From the NCBI GenBank assembly GCA_964389305.1, contig CAYMEK010000062.1, positions 1 through 26,481 of the forward strand: a DNA stretch of 26,481 nucleotides, in the 5' to 3' direction. The position numbers and the translations under genes are program-made. The notes under the pieces were generated by a model that ran no database searches, was not told where the DNA came from, and worked only from the letters and a program-made list of their open reading frames with translations. The stretch comes from CAYMEK01 sp964389305 (GTDB lineage Bacteria > Spirochaetota > Spirochaetia > SZUA-6 > DRHE01). Below are positions 7,507 through 16,349 of the stretch, one piece after another; the first letter of the stretch is position 1; each line of letters begins with the position of its first letter.

Positions 7507-8610
7507 ATGGAAAAGATCGATGTAGCCGTCCTGGGCGCAACCGGAACGGTGGGGCAGAAGTTCATCGTGCTTCTGCAGGGGCATCCTTACTTCGCGGTGA
7601 AGGAGGTGGTGGCCTCCGAGAGGTCGGCGGGCAAGAGCTACGCCCAGGCCTGCAACTGGAAACAGAGCGATCCGATTCCCGAAGCCGTGGCCTCGCTGAC
7701 GGTAAAAAGCACAGACGAAGCTTTGCAGAGCCGCGTCCTGTTCTCCGGTTTGGACTCCGCGGTAGCGGGTCCGGTAGAGACCAGGTACGCCGAGAAAGGC
7801 CACCTGGTGATCAGCAACTCCAAGAACCACCGGATGGACAGCGATGTCCCTCTGGTAATTCCGGAGATCAACCCCGATCACCTCCAGCTTATCTACAGGC
7901 AACGGTATCGGGGGGCGATCGTAACCAACTCGAATTGCTCTACCATGTTCCTTACCATGGCCATCGCCCCGCTGCACCGGGAGTTTGGAGTCGAGGCGGT
8001 GAATGTAACCACGCTTCAGGCGATCAGCGGAGCCGGATACCCGGGGGTCGCCTCTCTCGACATACTCGGCAACGTGGTGCCCTACATCGGCGGCGGTGAA
8101 GAGGAGAAAATCGAGATCGAGCCGCCGAAGATCCTGGGTACCCTGGCCGGAGATCATATCGAGCCGGCCCCCATCAAAATCAGCGCCCAGGTGAACCGGG
8201 TGCCGGTCTATGACGGGCACCTGGAAACCCTGTCCATCAAGCTGAAAAACAAGGCCGGCCTGGCCGATATCCGCCAGGTCCTCGAAAGCTTCAGCGGCCT
8301 GCCGCAGGAGCTCGGTCTTCCCTCCGCGCCGGATAACCCCCTGCTGTACCTCGAGGAACAGGACCGCCCCCAGCCGGCCAGGGACGTCTGGCGCGAACGG
8401 GGCATGGCCACGATCATCGGCCGTTTGCGCGAATGCCCGGTGCTGGACATCAAGATGGTGATCCTGGGTCACAACACGGTTCGCGGTGGCGCCGGAGCGG
8501 CGATCCTTAACGCCGAAACCATGGTCAGGACCGGGTACCTCAAAAACGGCAGCCGGCTGGCGAAAGGTGAAAAAAAAATAGGAAAGCCCCGCCTTGTTGA
8601 ATCCCGATAA
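7507..8610 (+). CDS. asd: Aspartate-semialdehyde dehydrogenase (archaeal/fungal-type subclass)
   Basis: This 367-residue enzyme makes aspartate semialdehyde from aspartyl phosphate with NADPH, at the branch point to lysine, threonine and methionine. The N-terminal VAVLGATGTVGQKF binds the cofactor. NSNCST holds the catalytic cysteine, and the C-terminal GHNTVRGGAGAAILNAE is typical of this subclass. The frame is open 5' to 7375, but that stretch lies within the lysine riboswitch. The ATG at 7507 has GGAGG six bases upstream and begins exactly at the Rossmann strand. It is followed 21 bases later by the dapF homologue, and by dapL, as one operon. Confidence 0.95.
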   Translation: MEKIDVAVLGATGTVGQKFIVLLQGHPYFAVKEVVASERSAGKSYAQACNWKQSDPIPEAVASLTVKSTDEALQSRVLFSGLDSAVAGPVETRYAEKGHLVISNSKNHRMDSDVPLVIPEINPDHLQLIYRQRYRGAIVTNSNCSTMFLTMAIAPLHREFGVEAVNVTTLQAISGAGYPGVASLDILGNVVPYIGGGEEEKIEIEPPKILGTLAGDHIEPAPIKISAQVNRVPVYDGHLETLSIKLKNKAGLADIRQVLESFSGLPQELGLPSAPDNPLLYLEEQDRPQPARDVWRERGMATIIGRLRECPVLDIKMVILGHNTVRGGAGAAILNAETMVRTGYLKNGSRLAKGEKKIGKPRLVESR

Positions 8611-8631
8611 ATCCATCACAATTACTGCTCG

Positions 8632-9489
8632 ATGGATATCGAGTTTCTCAAGCTCCAGGCTTGCGGGAACGACTACCTGGTCGTAGACACCTTCAAGAAC
8701 ACGATTCTCAAGCCCCAGGCTCTTCCGGACCTGGCCGTGCAGATCTTGAGCCGGCGCTTCGGGGTCGGGGCCGTCGGGCTTCTGCTGATCATCCAGGGGC
8801 AGACGGAGAAGCTGCGCATGCTTCTCTACGATGCTTACGGGGAGGAGGTTTCCACCGACGGCCTGGCTCTGCGCTGTCTGTCCCGTTATGCCTTCGACGC
8901 CGGCCTGGTCAACGGGGAGAGCTTCCAGGTCGAAGCCGGGGCCGGGAGCGTGCCCGTGGAAGTGCTCGATTCGCTGAACGTCATGATCGAAAGCGGACCT
9001 CCCCGCTACTGGGAAGAGGAGCGCATCCTGACCGAACGGCCGGGCGAATCGTTTCGCCGGTCCCTGAAGCTGGGAAACCGGGAGATCGGCTATATTCCTC
9101 TGTTCATCGACTCACCCCACGCCGTGATCTTCGCCCGCGACTACGGACTGGACTACACGGACCTGGTGGAAAGCCTAGAGGAGACAGCCGGTTTCCCAGA
9201 GGGCACCTATATATCCATGGTTCGGGTAATCAGCAGAGAAGCGCTGAGCCTGCGCACCTGGCAGACCGAGCGCGGCGAGGTGCTTTCCTCGGAGAGCGCC
9301 GCCTACGCCGCGGTGGTCGCCTCGGTGCTGGGGGGGTTCACCGACAGGGAAGTCCAGGTGCACCTCGAGGGGGGCAATCTGTTCGTGGACTGGTCCGACC
9401 GGGACAACCGGTTCTACGCTTCCGGCCCGGCCGAGTATATCTTCATGGGCACCTACTACTACGAGGAGGCGGACGTTGAGCAAGGTTAA
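8632..9489 (+). CDS. DapF-family protein lacking both catalytic cysteines
   Basis: 285 residues with the diaminopimelate epimerase fold: FLKLQACGNDYLVVD at the N-terminus (family KxHGxGND), a DSPHAVIFARD motif (family NPHxV), a TERGE motif and the closing GPAEYIF. DapF needs two cysteines, in CGNGxRC and in ACGSGA. Here the first site reads TDGLALRC, with D76 where Cys73 of E. coli stands. The second reads SSESAAYAA, with S220 in place of Cys217. Two-base epimerisation is therefore unlikely by the known mechanism. No clear ribosome site precedes the ATG, and the gene probably depends on coupling from asd. Its 3' end overlaps dapL by 14 bases. Family call firm, activity unknown. Confidence 0.85.
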   Translation: MDIEFLKLQACGNDYLVVDTFKNTILKPQALPDLAVQILSRRFGVGAVGLLLIIQGQTEKLRMLLYDAYGEEVSTDGLALRCLSRYAFDAGLVNGESFQVEAGAGSVPVEVLDSLNVMIESGPPRYWEEERILTERPGESFRRSLKLGNREIGYIPLFIDSPHAVIFARDYGLDYTDLVESLEETAGFPEGTYISMVRVISREALSLRTWQTERGEVLSSESAAYAAVVASVLGGFTDREVQVHLEGGNLFVDWSDRDNRFYASGPAEYIFMGTYYYEEADVEQG

Positions 9490-10657
9490 GATATCCGGCC
9501 GGCTGCAAAACCTCGGCAGCTATGCCTTTGCCGAGGTGGACAACAAGGTCGAGGAGCTTGTAGAAAAGGGCATAGACCCGATCGATTTCGGTGTCGGCGA
9601 TCCCACCACCGCCACCCCCGAGCTTATCCGCCGGGCCGCCGCCGAGGGACTGGAAAAGCGAAAAGCCAGCGGGTATCCCAGCTACATCGGCACGCAGGAG
9701 TTGCGCCGGGCCATCGCCGATTGGACGTACAGGCGCTTCGGAATCGAGCTGGATCCGGCCACCGAAGTCTCCTCCACCATCGGTTCCAAGGAGGCGGTGT
9801 TCAACTTCCACGAGGGGGTGATAGATCCGGGCGACGTGGTGCTCTGTCCCTCCCCCGGTTACCCACCCTACACCAGGGGAACGCTGTTCGCCGAGGGCGT
9901 CCCCTACCAGCTCCCGCTCCGCAAGGAGAGAGGCTTCCTGATCGACTTCGACGAGATTCCCGACCAGGTGGCCCGCAGAGCCAAGCTGTTATGGCTGAAC
10001 TATCCCAACTCCCCCTCGGGGATCGTGGCCGGCGAAAGCTTCTACCGCCGAGCCCTGGAGTTCGCCAGGCGCTACGACATTATCGTGGCCTCCGACGAGG
10101 CGTATTCCGAGATATACTTCGGCGAGCCTCCCCTCTCGATCCTGAACGTAAGCAGAAAGGGAGTATTGGTGTTTACCTCGCTGTCCAAGCGCTCGGCAAT
10201 GACCTGCTACCGGGTCGGCTGGGTCATGGGCGATGCCGAACTGGTGGCCGTCTTCCGCAAGGTAAAAACCAATGTCGACTCGGGCACACCCACCTTCATC
10301 GAGGACGCCGCCATGGCTGCGCTGGGCGACGAGCAACACGTACGAGATTTTCGACTGGAATACCGGGAAAAGCGGGACATTCTCTGTGAAGCCCTGGTGA
10401 AAGCAGGCCTCGAAGACTGCACCCCGGCAGCGACGCTTTACGTCTGGCAAAAGGTCCCGGAGGGAATGAGCTCCCTCGAGTTCGCCACCCTGCTGCTCGA
10501 TGAAAAACTGGCTATCGTAACCACTCCGGGAAGCTGGATTGCCGAGCCCACGGCCGAGGGGGAGAATGCCGGCGAGGGGTACGTGCGTTTCGCCCTGGTA
10601 CCTTCCATCGAGCGTACTCGACAGGCCGCAGCCAGGATCGCCTCTTTACGTTTCTGA
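9476..10657 (+). CDS. dapL: LL-diaminopimelate aminotransferase-type class I aminotransferase
   Basis: A 393-residue PLP enzyme of fold type I. It has YPSYIGTQELRRAIADW, IGSKEAVFNFHEGVIDPGD, PSPGYPPYTRGT, NYPNSPSG, the cofactor-binding DEAY (207-210) and the Schiff-base lysine K238 in SLSKRSAMTCYRVGW. These resemble DapL/DapC-type enzymes, which convert tetrahydrodipicolinate (or its succinylated amino-ketone) to the diaminopimelate stage. The start is TTG at 9476, supported by GAGGAGG six bases upstream inside the dapF homologue. Position in a lysine-riboswitch operon with asd supports the DapL call. Exact substrate cannot be proved by eye. Confidence 0.83.
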   Translation: MSKVKISGRLQNLGSYAFAEVDNKVEELVEKGIDPIDFGVGDPTTATPELIRRAAAEGLEKRKASGYPSYIGTQELRRAIADWTYRRFGIELDPATEVSSTIGSKEAVFNFHEGVIDPGDVVLCPSPGYPPYTRGTLFAEGVPYQLPLRKERGFLIDFDEIPDQVARRAKLLWLNYPNSPSGIVAGESFYRRALEFARRYDIIVASDEAYSEIYFGEPPLSILNVSRKGVLVFTSLSKRSAMTCYRVGWVMGDAELVAVFRKVKTNVDSGTPTFIEDAAMAALGDEQHVRDFRLEYREKRDILCEALVKAGLEDCTPAATLYVWQKVPEGMSSLEFATLLLDEKLAIVTTPGSWIAEPTAEGENAGEGYVRFALVPSIERTRQAAARIASLRF

Positions 10658-10668
10658 AACCAAAAGGG

Positions 10669-11181
10669 ATGGACAGGTTTTTCGACAGGTTGGGAGAGCT
10701 GCTGCGCTCGCTTCTGGACAGCGGAGGCTCCTCGTCGACCTACTACGACGAGAAGGATCCGGACATGCGGGCCGCCCTCGAGGAGCTGAACGAGTACCTA
10801 CACGAGGCGGGTCCGGACAACGAGCAGACGGCGGACAGCGACTGGTGGCGACGTTTTCGGGAGCAAGGCAGCGGCTTCGGCGCAGGGAGGGGGGATTCCG
10901 CCGGCGCAGGCACGGCGGGCGGGCAGGAAGGCTCGGGCCCGGCCGGCGGCCGCTCCCGGCAGGCGCCGCAGCCGCGCAGCAGTCTGCGCCGCGACTACGC
11001 CGCCCTGGAGGTTCCCTTCGGCGCTTCCCTGGCGGAGGTTCGCCGTTCGTACAAGCGCCTTCTGCATAAATACCATCCGGACCGCTTCAGCCGGGACGAG
11101 GAAAAGCAAGCCCTGGCCACCGAAGTGACTCAGCGCCTGAACGAGGCGTTCAGGCGGATCGCGGACATCTACCATAAATAA
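10669..11181 (+). CDS. J-domain protein (C-terminal DnaJ domain)
   Basis: 170 residues. Residues 108-168 form a J domain (RDYAALEVPFGASLAEVRRSY...KYHPDRF) with the HPD tripeptide at 136-138, which stimulates the ATPase of Hsp70/DnaK. The first 60 residues are acidic and helical, followed by a Gly/Ala/Arg-rich linker (about 65-105). There is no zinc-finger or client-binding domain, so it is not DnaJ itself. The ATG lies directly against AAAAGGG with no spacer, so initiation may rely on coupling to dapL, 11 bases upstream. Client unknown. Confidence 0.85.
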   Translation: MDRFFDRLGELLRSLLDSGGSSSTYYDEKDPDMRAALEELNEYLHEAGPDNEQTADSDWWRRFREQGSGFGAGRGDSAGAGTAGGQEGSGPAGGRSRQAPQPRSSLRRDYAALEVPFGASLAEVRRSYKRLLHKYHPDRFSRDEEKQALATEVTQRLNEAFRRIADIYHK

Positions 11182-11204
11182 GGGCTCGCAAAATGCCGAA
11201 GATG

Positions 11205-11213
11205 TGATATAAT
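11205..11213 (+). promoter_or_regulatory. Extended -10 promoter of the phosphosugar transferase gene
   Basis: TGATATAAT is a perfect extended -10 box, with only a weak -35 (CTCGCA, 11185-11190). The start would be near 11220, about five bases before the ATG at 11225, so the mRNA would be nearly leaderless. No Shine-Dalgarno site is visible. Confidence 0.6.
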
Positions 11214-11224
11214 TCGTTTTTGGT

Positions 11225-12358
11225 ATGGTACTTCTTTCAGCTTCTGCAGCCGTTTTCGCCCTCGGGCTTGGTCTGGTGTTGATCCCGCTGGTCCTGCGTC
11301 TGGCCCACAAGTTCAAATGGTACGACCTGCCCAATAACCGGAAAATACATACAGGACTGATTCCCCGGCTCGGCGGCTCGGGGATGTACCTGGCTTTTCT
11401 CATCGCCTCGCTGCTGACGCCCTTGCTGCTGAGGATAATCACGGGCGGGACCGCCGGATTTCGCTTCACCTATCGCTTTATCCCTTTCTTCCTTGGCATC
11501 TCGCTGGTACACGTGATTGGGCTTGTGGACGATTTCCATAATCTCAAGGCTCTGCTCAAGTTTTTCCTGCAGCTGCTGGCCGCGTTTATCGTAGCCGCCG
11601 CTGGTTTCTTGATCCGCTCGGTCACCATACCCTATCTCGGCGTGTTGAGCCTGGGACCGTTCGCCTATCCTATCACGATTCTCTGGATCGTCAGCATCAG
11701 CAACGCCATCAACCTGATCGACGGCATGGATGGATTGGCGGGGGGGATCAGCGCTTTCGCCGCTCTGTCCATGGGCGTGATAGCCCTCATCCAGGGTGCG
11801 ACGGTCACCGCCGTGCTCTGCCTGTCGCTGTTCGGCGCGATCATCGGGTTTCTGGTATTCAACTTTCCCCCGGCCAAGATCTTCATGGGGGATTCGGGCA
11901 GTCTGTTTCTCGGTTTCTGCCTGGCCGTATTGCCCCTGGTCGGGGGCATATCCAAAGCCTCGGCCTTCGGAACGCTGCTGGTACCGGTAACCTTGCTCAC
12001 CATTCCAATCCTGGATATCGTAACCGCCGTGATCCGGAGACTTCGGAACAAGATGCCGATAAGTCATCCGGACAAGGAACACATACACCACAAGCTCCTG
12101 GACATGGGGCTGAACCAGCGCCAGATTCTAGGAGTGCTGTATGGATTCAGTCTCTATCTCAGCATAGTGGCGATCACCTCGGTGATCCTGCCCAAGGAGA
12201 TCAACGTATATCTCATTTTGGTTGTCTGGGCCGGGAGTCTGCTCGGCTACGGTTTCCTGAACTACGTGGACTCACGGCAGCGGGCCCTGCACTCGGAAGA
12301 GCAGCGAGAGGTTGAAAACAAACATTCCTCAGCCGGAGGCTTTCCCCGAAGCGGGTAA
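11225..12358 (+). CDS. WecA/TagO-type undecaprenyl-phosphate sugar-1-phosphate transferase
   Basis: This 377-residue polytopic membrane protein of the MraY/WecA family transfers a UDP-linked sugar phosphate (usually GlcNAc-1-P) to undecaprenyl phosphate, starting surface glycan or wall polymer synthesis. Motifs in order: NNRKIHTGLIPRLGG after the first membrane segment, GLVDDFHNLK (the Mg-binding DD at 102-103), NAINLIDGMDGLAGG (160-174), FMGDSGSLFLG (220-230) and the cytoplasmic HPDKEHIHHKLL (281-292), typical of WecA rather than MraY. About ten hydrophobic segments are visible. The ATG lacks a ribosome site and lies just after a strong -10. The 3' end overlaps the convergent chemoreceptor gene by 30 bases. 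Confidence 0.92.
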   Translation: MVLLSASAAVFALGLGLVLIPLVLRLAHKFKWYDLPNNRKIHTGLIPRLGGSGMYLAFLIASLLTPLLLRIITGGTAGFRFTYRFIPFFLGISLVHVIGLVDDFHNLKALLKFFLQLLAAFIVAAAGFLIRSVTIPYLGVLSLGPFAYPITILWIVSISNAINLIDGMDGLAGGISAFAALSMGVIALIQGATVTAVLCLSLFGAIIGFLVFNFPPAKIFMGDSGSLFLGFCLAVLPLVGGISKASAFGTLLVPVTLLTIPILDIVTAVIRRLRNKMPISHPDKEHIHHKLLDMGLNQRQILGVLYGFSLYLSIVAITSVILPKEINVYLILVVWAGSLLGYGFLNYVDSRQRALHSEEQREVENKHSSAGGFPRSG

Positions 12359-13846
12359 ATACGGCCGTCGTTCCAGACCTATCCCCTCCACCAGACTGTT
12401 GAGCCGCTCCGCATTGTCCCTCAGGCTCTGAAATACTCTCGCGATGTTGTCCGTGTTATTCAGGGTTTCCAGGCTCATGTTCATGATGGAGTCGATCGAA
12501 GCGTTGATCCGATCCATGTGGCCGGCCGCCGCTTCGGTCCGGCGGACCATGCTTCCGGTGGTTTCGGCGATGTGCAGAATCCCACGCTGGATGGAACCCA
12601 TCGCCAGGTTGTTTTCGTTGCTGCGGAGGGTAATCCTCTCCACCACCTCGCGAATCGAATGAACCAGCTCGGAAATTTCCTGGGCAGCCCGCGCGCTGCG
12701 CTCGGCCAGCTTCTGCACCTCGAGAGCCACGACGCTGAAACCCCGCCCGAACTCACCCGCCCGGGCAGCCTCGATCGAGGCATTCAGGGCCAGCAGGTCG
12801 GTCTGGTCGGCGATATCTCCGATCAGGATGGTGATCTCCTCCACCCGGGTCGTCTGCTCTTCCAGCAGCCTGATATCGTCGGTTCCCTTGACCACGGCGG
12901 AGGCGGAGCTCTCTATGTCCGCACCGCTGCTGGCGGCCGCCTGCTGGTTGTTGCGGGCCTGATCGCAGACCGTCTGGATCTCTGCCGCGATCTCGCCGAA
13001 TCCCGAGGCGGCGTCTTCCAGCAAGTCCGCCTGACGGGTCTCGGTTTCGTAGACCACATTGGTGACTCCTTCCGTTTCGATGCAGGAGTGGAGGATTTCC
13101 ATGCCCTGGCCCTGGATCTGCGCCAGAACGGTTCGAATGGTATTCAGCTGAACTAGCTGTCTCTGGATGGTCCCCAGCTCGTCACTGCGACGTTCGACCG
13201 GCAGGGGTTCTCTCTGCACGGTGCCCTGTTCCATGTCCCGGCTGAAGGCGATCAGGTTCTTATAGTCTCTGGCCAATCCGGGAAGGTAAACGAATAAATA
13301 GGCTATCACAATCCCCGCAGCGACCAGTACCAGAACGCAAAAAAATACGATCAGGATCGTGCTCACCCGCTCTCGAAACTCCTGTACCTGCAGCCCATAG
13401 TCATACAGGTCTTCAAGAAAGGCAAAACCTTCATCAATGTAGCCTTGGAGAGCCTGCCGGTCCTCTCCTCCTCCCCGGTCGACTCGCTGAAACAGGCTCG
13501 TTTGCCGGTCGAGAATCCGCGAGAGCAAATCGCCGTAGCTGCTCAACATCTCTGAGGACAGGAAAAACCTTCCCGGAGTCTCCTGCGCTTCCGCTGCAAG
13601 GTCGAGGTATTCCTTATGCCTTTCCGTCAACCTGAGCATGTTCTCCGGCGAGGGATTGTTGAGCTGGGTGGTTGCCGCCTCGAGCACCCCGGCCGCTTTA
13701 ACGCTCACCCGGGCCAGCAGCGCAGCTTCGCTCGCACCCAGTCTGTCGACCGTGCTGTACACCAAAAAACAGAACACCATCAGAACAGCAATGAGGATCA
13801 GGATGCCGTACCCCCAGATTATGCGGCTTACGATGGATTTTCTCAT
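12329..13846 (-). CDS. Methyl-accepting chemotaxis-like receptor
   Basis: 505 residues. Membrane segments lie at about 9-32 and 162-187, flanking a roughly 130-residue, mainly helical extracytoplasmic sensor with no family I recognise. A HAMP-like linker and a long coiled coil follow. The signalling tip, EEITILIGDIADQTDLLALNASIEAARAGE and on to about 380, is the conserved region that contacts CheA/CheW. There is no C-terminal CheR-docking pentapeptide. The start overlaps the stop of the sigma-54 regulator gene by ATGA, so it is translationally coupled and last in the murG-led gene string. This link to an NtrC-type regulator suggests a signalling output other than motility is possible. Confidence 0.9.
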   Translation of the reverse strand: MRKSIVSRIIWGYGILILIAVLMVFCFLVYSTVDRLGASEAALLARVSVKAAGVLEAATTQLNNPSPENMLRLTERHKEYLDLAAEAQETPGRFFLSSEMLSSYGDLLSRILDRQTSLFQRVDRGGGEDRQALQGYIDEGFAFLEDLYDYGLQVQEFRERVSTILIVFFCVLVLVAAGIVIAYLFVYLPGLARDYKNLIAFSRDMEQGTVQREPLPVERRSDELGTIQRQLVQLNTIRTVLAQIQGQGMEILHSCIETEGVTNVVYETETRQADLLEDAASGFGEIAAEIQTVCDQARNNQQAAASSGADIESSASAVVKGTDDIRLLEEQTTRVEEITILIGDIADQTDLLALNASIEAARAGEFGRGFSVVALEVQKLAERSARAAQEISELVHSIREVVERITLRSNENNLAMGSIQRGILHIAETTGSMVRRTEAAAGHMDRINASIDSIMNMSLETLNNTDNIARVFQSLRDNAERLNSLVEGIGLERRPYLPASGKASG

Positions 13847-15186
13847 AATCCGTACTCCTGTATCTTCCTGTGCAGGGTCTTCCTGCCGATGCCCAACACC
13901 TCTGCAGCCCTGCTCTTGTTCCCGTTCTGCTGGGCCAGGGTGGTCCGGATAACCTCTTTTTCAATGTCGGCCAGACTGGAGCCGGTGGAAATCCTCAGAT
14001 AGTCCTTGTCCGTGTCGGAGCGTATCTGGGGAGGTAAATCGTCCACCGTGATGATGCTGGACTTGCACATCACCACGGCGCTTTCTATGCAGTTGCGCAG
14101 CTCCCGTACGTTGCCCGGCCAGGAATAGTTGTACAGCGCCAGGCGGGCCTTGGGCTCCATGGCTTCGATGTTCTTTTCATTTTCGTGGGCAAACTCCTTG
14201 ACGAATGCGGCGGCCAGCAGCGGGATATCCTCTTTGCGTTCCCTCAGGGGAGGCATCTGGATGTTGACCACGTTGAGCCTGTAGTAGAGGTCCTCCCGGA
14301 AATCCCCCTGATCGATAGCTGCCTTCAAGTCCCGGTTGGATGCTGCGATGACCCGTACGTCCACCTCGATCGTCTCCTCCCCTCCTACCCGCTCGAAGGT
14401 CCGGTCCTCCAGAACCCGCAGCAGCTTGATCTGCACATTCTGGGTAATCTCGCCGATTTCGTCGAGGAACATGGTGCCCAGATGGGCCAGCTCGAAGCGG
14501 CCCCGTTTCCTGGCGACCGCCCCGGTGAAGGCGCCTCGCTCGTGCCCGAACAGCTCGCTTTCCAGCAGGGTTTCGGTCAAGGCGGCGCAATGTACCTTTA
14601 TCAGAGGTTTGTCCTTACGGGGAGAGTTGTAGTGAATGGCGTCGGCGATTACCTCCTTGCCCGTTCCGCTCTCTCCGGTGATCAGCACCGAGGCCCGGCT
14701 GGGTGCAACCTGCTGCACCACCTCGAATATCTTTTTCATCGACTCGCTCTTGCCGATTATGTTGGCAAACTGGTGGCGTTTCTGCAGCTCCTCCTGCATG
14801 GCCCGGTGCTGGAGCATCAACTCCCGGGTGGACAGGGCCCTCTGGACCAGGAGGGAGAGGCGGTCCATATTGATCGGTTTGGTCAGGTAATCGTAGGCGC
14901 CGTCTTTCATGGCCTGTACGGCGTTCTCGATGGTCCCATGCCCGGTGAGAATGATAACCGGCAGGTTGGAGGACGAGGAGGTAGCTTTGCGCAGCACCTC
15001 TTCCCCCGAAATATTGGGCATCTTCAGATCCGTGATCACCAAATCGATGTCACCCCGGCTCAGGGTCTCGATCGCCTCTTTGCCGTCGCAGGCCAAAAAC
15101 ACCCGATAGCCGTCCATCTCCAGCACTTTGCCGAGGCCTTCACGGATATTTTTCTCGTCATCCACAACCAGGATGTTGTACTTCAT
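13843..15186 (-). CDS. Sigma-54-dependent response regulator (NtrC/AtoC type)
   Basis: 447 residues. An N-terminal receiver carries D53 as the phosphoacceptor (ITDLKMP) and TKP at 102-104. A central AAA+ domain has Walker A GESGTGKE (171-178), the sigma-54-contacting GAFTGA loop (218-223), Walker B MFLDEIGE and WPGNVRELRN. A C-terminal Fis-type helix-turn-helix (NKSRAAEVLGIGRKTLHRKI) binds enhancer DNA. All elements needed to activate sigma-54 polymerase are intact. It overlaps the kinase gene by ATGA and is almost certainly that kinase's partner. A sigma-54 promoter is visible at 1018-1033, ahead of the alternative sigma gene; whether this regulator acts there is inference. Confidence 0.95.
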   Translation of the reverse strand: MKYNILVVDDEKNIREGLGKVLEMDGYRVFLACDGKEAIETLSRGDIDLVITDLKMPNISGEEVLRKATSSSSNLPVIILTGHGTIENAVQAMKDGAYDYLTKPINMDRLSLLVQRALSTRELMLQHRAMQEELQKRHQFANIIGKSESMKKIFEVVQQVAPSRASVLITGESGTGKEVIADAIHYNSPRKDKPLIKVHCAALTETLLESELFGHERGAFTGAVARKRGRFELAHLGTMFLDEIGEITQNVQIKLLRVLEDRTFERVGGEETIEVDVRVIAASNRDLKAAIDQGDFREDLYYRLNVVNIQMPPLRERKEDIPLLAAAFVKEFAHENEKNIEAMEPKARLALYNYSWPGNVRELRNCIESAVVMCKSSIITVDDLPPQIRSDTDKDYLRISTGSSLADIEKEVIRTTLAQQNGNKSRAAEVLGIGRKTLHRKIQEYGL

Positions 15187-16349
15187 CGCTCCTCCTCGTT
15201 GTAGACGATCAACCGCTTCTCCTTCTGCGGTATGGGAAAGCTCAACGTTATCGTTGTTCCCTCGCCCACTTTGGAGTTGACCTCTATGTCGCCCATGTGC
15301 TCCTTGACTATCTTGTAAACCAAGGTCAGCCCCAGTCCGGAACCGAAATCCTTGGTGGTGAAATAGGGTTCGAAAATTTTTTCCATGTTCTCGTCGGGAA
15401 TACCCACGCCCGTGTCGCTTACCTTCAGGCGCAGGTCGTTTCCCCGCTGCGATGTTTCCACCCGCAGGACGCCTCCCTCGGGCATGGCCGAGATCGCATT
15501 CTTGAGGATGTTCAGGACCGCCTGCTTCATGTAGCGCTCATCCATCAGGATCTGTGGAGCGGGCTCCGCCAGCTCGAGCTCCAGGCTGATGCCGGCCTCC
15601 TCCAGCTCGAACTTCATGAAGTCGAGCAGCTCCCGCACCACCCTGTTCAGGTTGTCATAATCCAGCTCGGCGTTCATGGGACGTACGGTAAACAGAAAAT
15701 CCATGACGATCCTGTTCAACCGCTCTACCTCCTCCTTTATAATGAGAAGATTCTCCCTGACCTTGCGGGTCTCGATCTTCTGCTTACCGTTCATCTCCTT
15801 CTTCATCAGCTCCAGGTGGATGCCAATCGAACCGAGGGGATTCTTGATCTCATGGGCGACTCCGGCGGTCAGAGTGGTCAGAGCGGCCAGGCTCTCGGCC
15901 CGCCTCAGGCGGGCTTCCTTGGCCCTCTTCTCGGTGACATCCTCGATGTGGATGACATTACCAGTGATCCGACCCCCGCGCACCAGCGGCATGATGCTCA
16001 ACGAGAGGATGCGGTTGTACCCGTTGCCGAGAGTGAACTCCCGGTCCATGATCTTCTCCAGCCCCCTCAGGTTGTCGCCGAAGAACTGGCTGATCTCTTT
16101 GTCCTCTATTATGTCCTCCAGGGATTTCTCGATGAGATCGTCCGTGGAAAAGGGAAGCATTCTCTCCGCCGACTTGTTCACCAGCAGGATCTTGTCTTCC
16201 CGATCGGTAACCACCACGCCGTCGCTCATCGACTCCATCACCATCTCCAGGAGCTCGTTCTCGGCGGCGATGTCTGAGACCAGCTGCTTGACCTGGGTAC
16301 GGTCCATCTTGTCGATTTTTTGCAGTGCTCTCTGGAGAAATCGTCTCAT
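15183..16349 (-). CDS. Cytoplasmic PAS-domain histidine kinase (NtrB/AtoS-like)
   Basis: 388 residues without membrane segments. A PAS domain lies at about 30-140 (MSDGVVVTDREDKILLVNKSAERML). The dimerisation domain has H166 in AGVAHEIKNPLGSI, and the ATPase domain has NILKNAISAMPEGG, SDTGVGIPDE, IFEPYFTTK and GSGLGLTLVYKIV. It should phosphorylate the adjacent response regulator, whose start codon overlaps its stop. Lack of a transmembrane sensor means the signal is internal or relayed. It overlaps delta-prime by ATGA on the other side. I recall a similar kinase/regulator pair downstream of murG in Treponema (annotated atoS/atoC). Confidence 0.93.
   Translation of the reverse strand: MRRFLQRALQKIDKMDRTQVKQLVSDIAAENELLEMVMESMSDGVVVTDREDKILLVNKSAERMLPFSTDDLIEKSLEDIIEDKEISQFFGDNLRGLEKIMDREFTLGNGYNRILSLSIMPLVRGGRITGNVIHIEDVTEKRAKEARLRRAESLAALTTLTAGVAHEIKNPLGSIGIHLELMKKEMNGKQKIETRKVRENLLIIKEEVERLNRIVMDFLFTVRPMNAELDYDNLNRVVRELLDFMKFELEEAGISLELELAEPAPQILMDERYMKQAVLNILKNAISAMPEGGVLRVETSQRGNDLRLKVSDTGVGIPDENMEKIFEPYFTTKDFGSGLGLTLVYKIVKEHMGDIEVNSKVGEGTTITLSFPIPQKEKRLIVYNEEER

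Noticed and set aside
7423..8619. A 398-codon frame antisense to asd
   Set aside because: asd on the plus strand has complete catalytic motifs and a riboswitch. The antisense product has low-complexity composition and no ribosome site.
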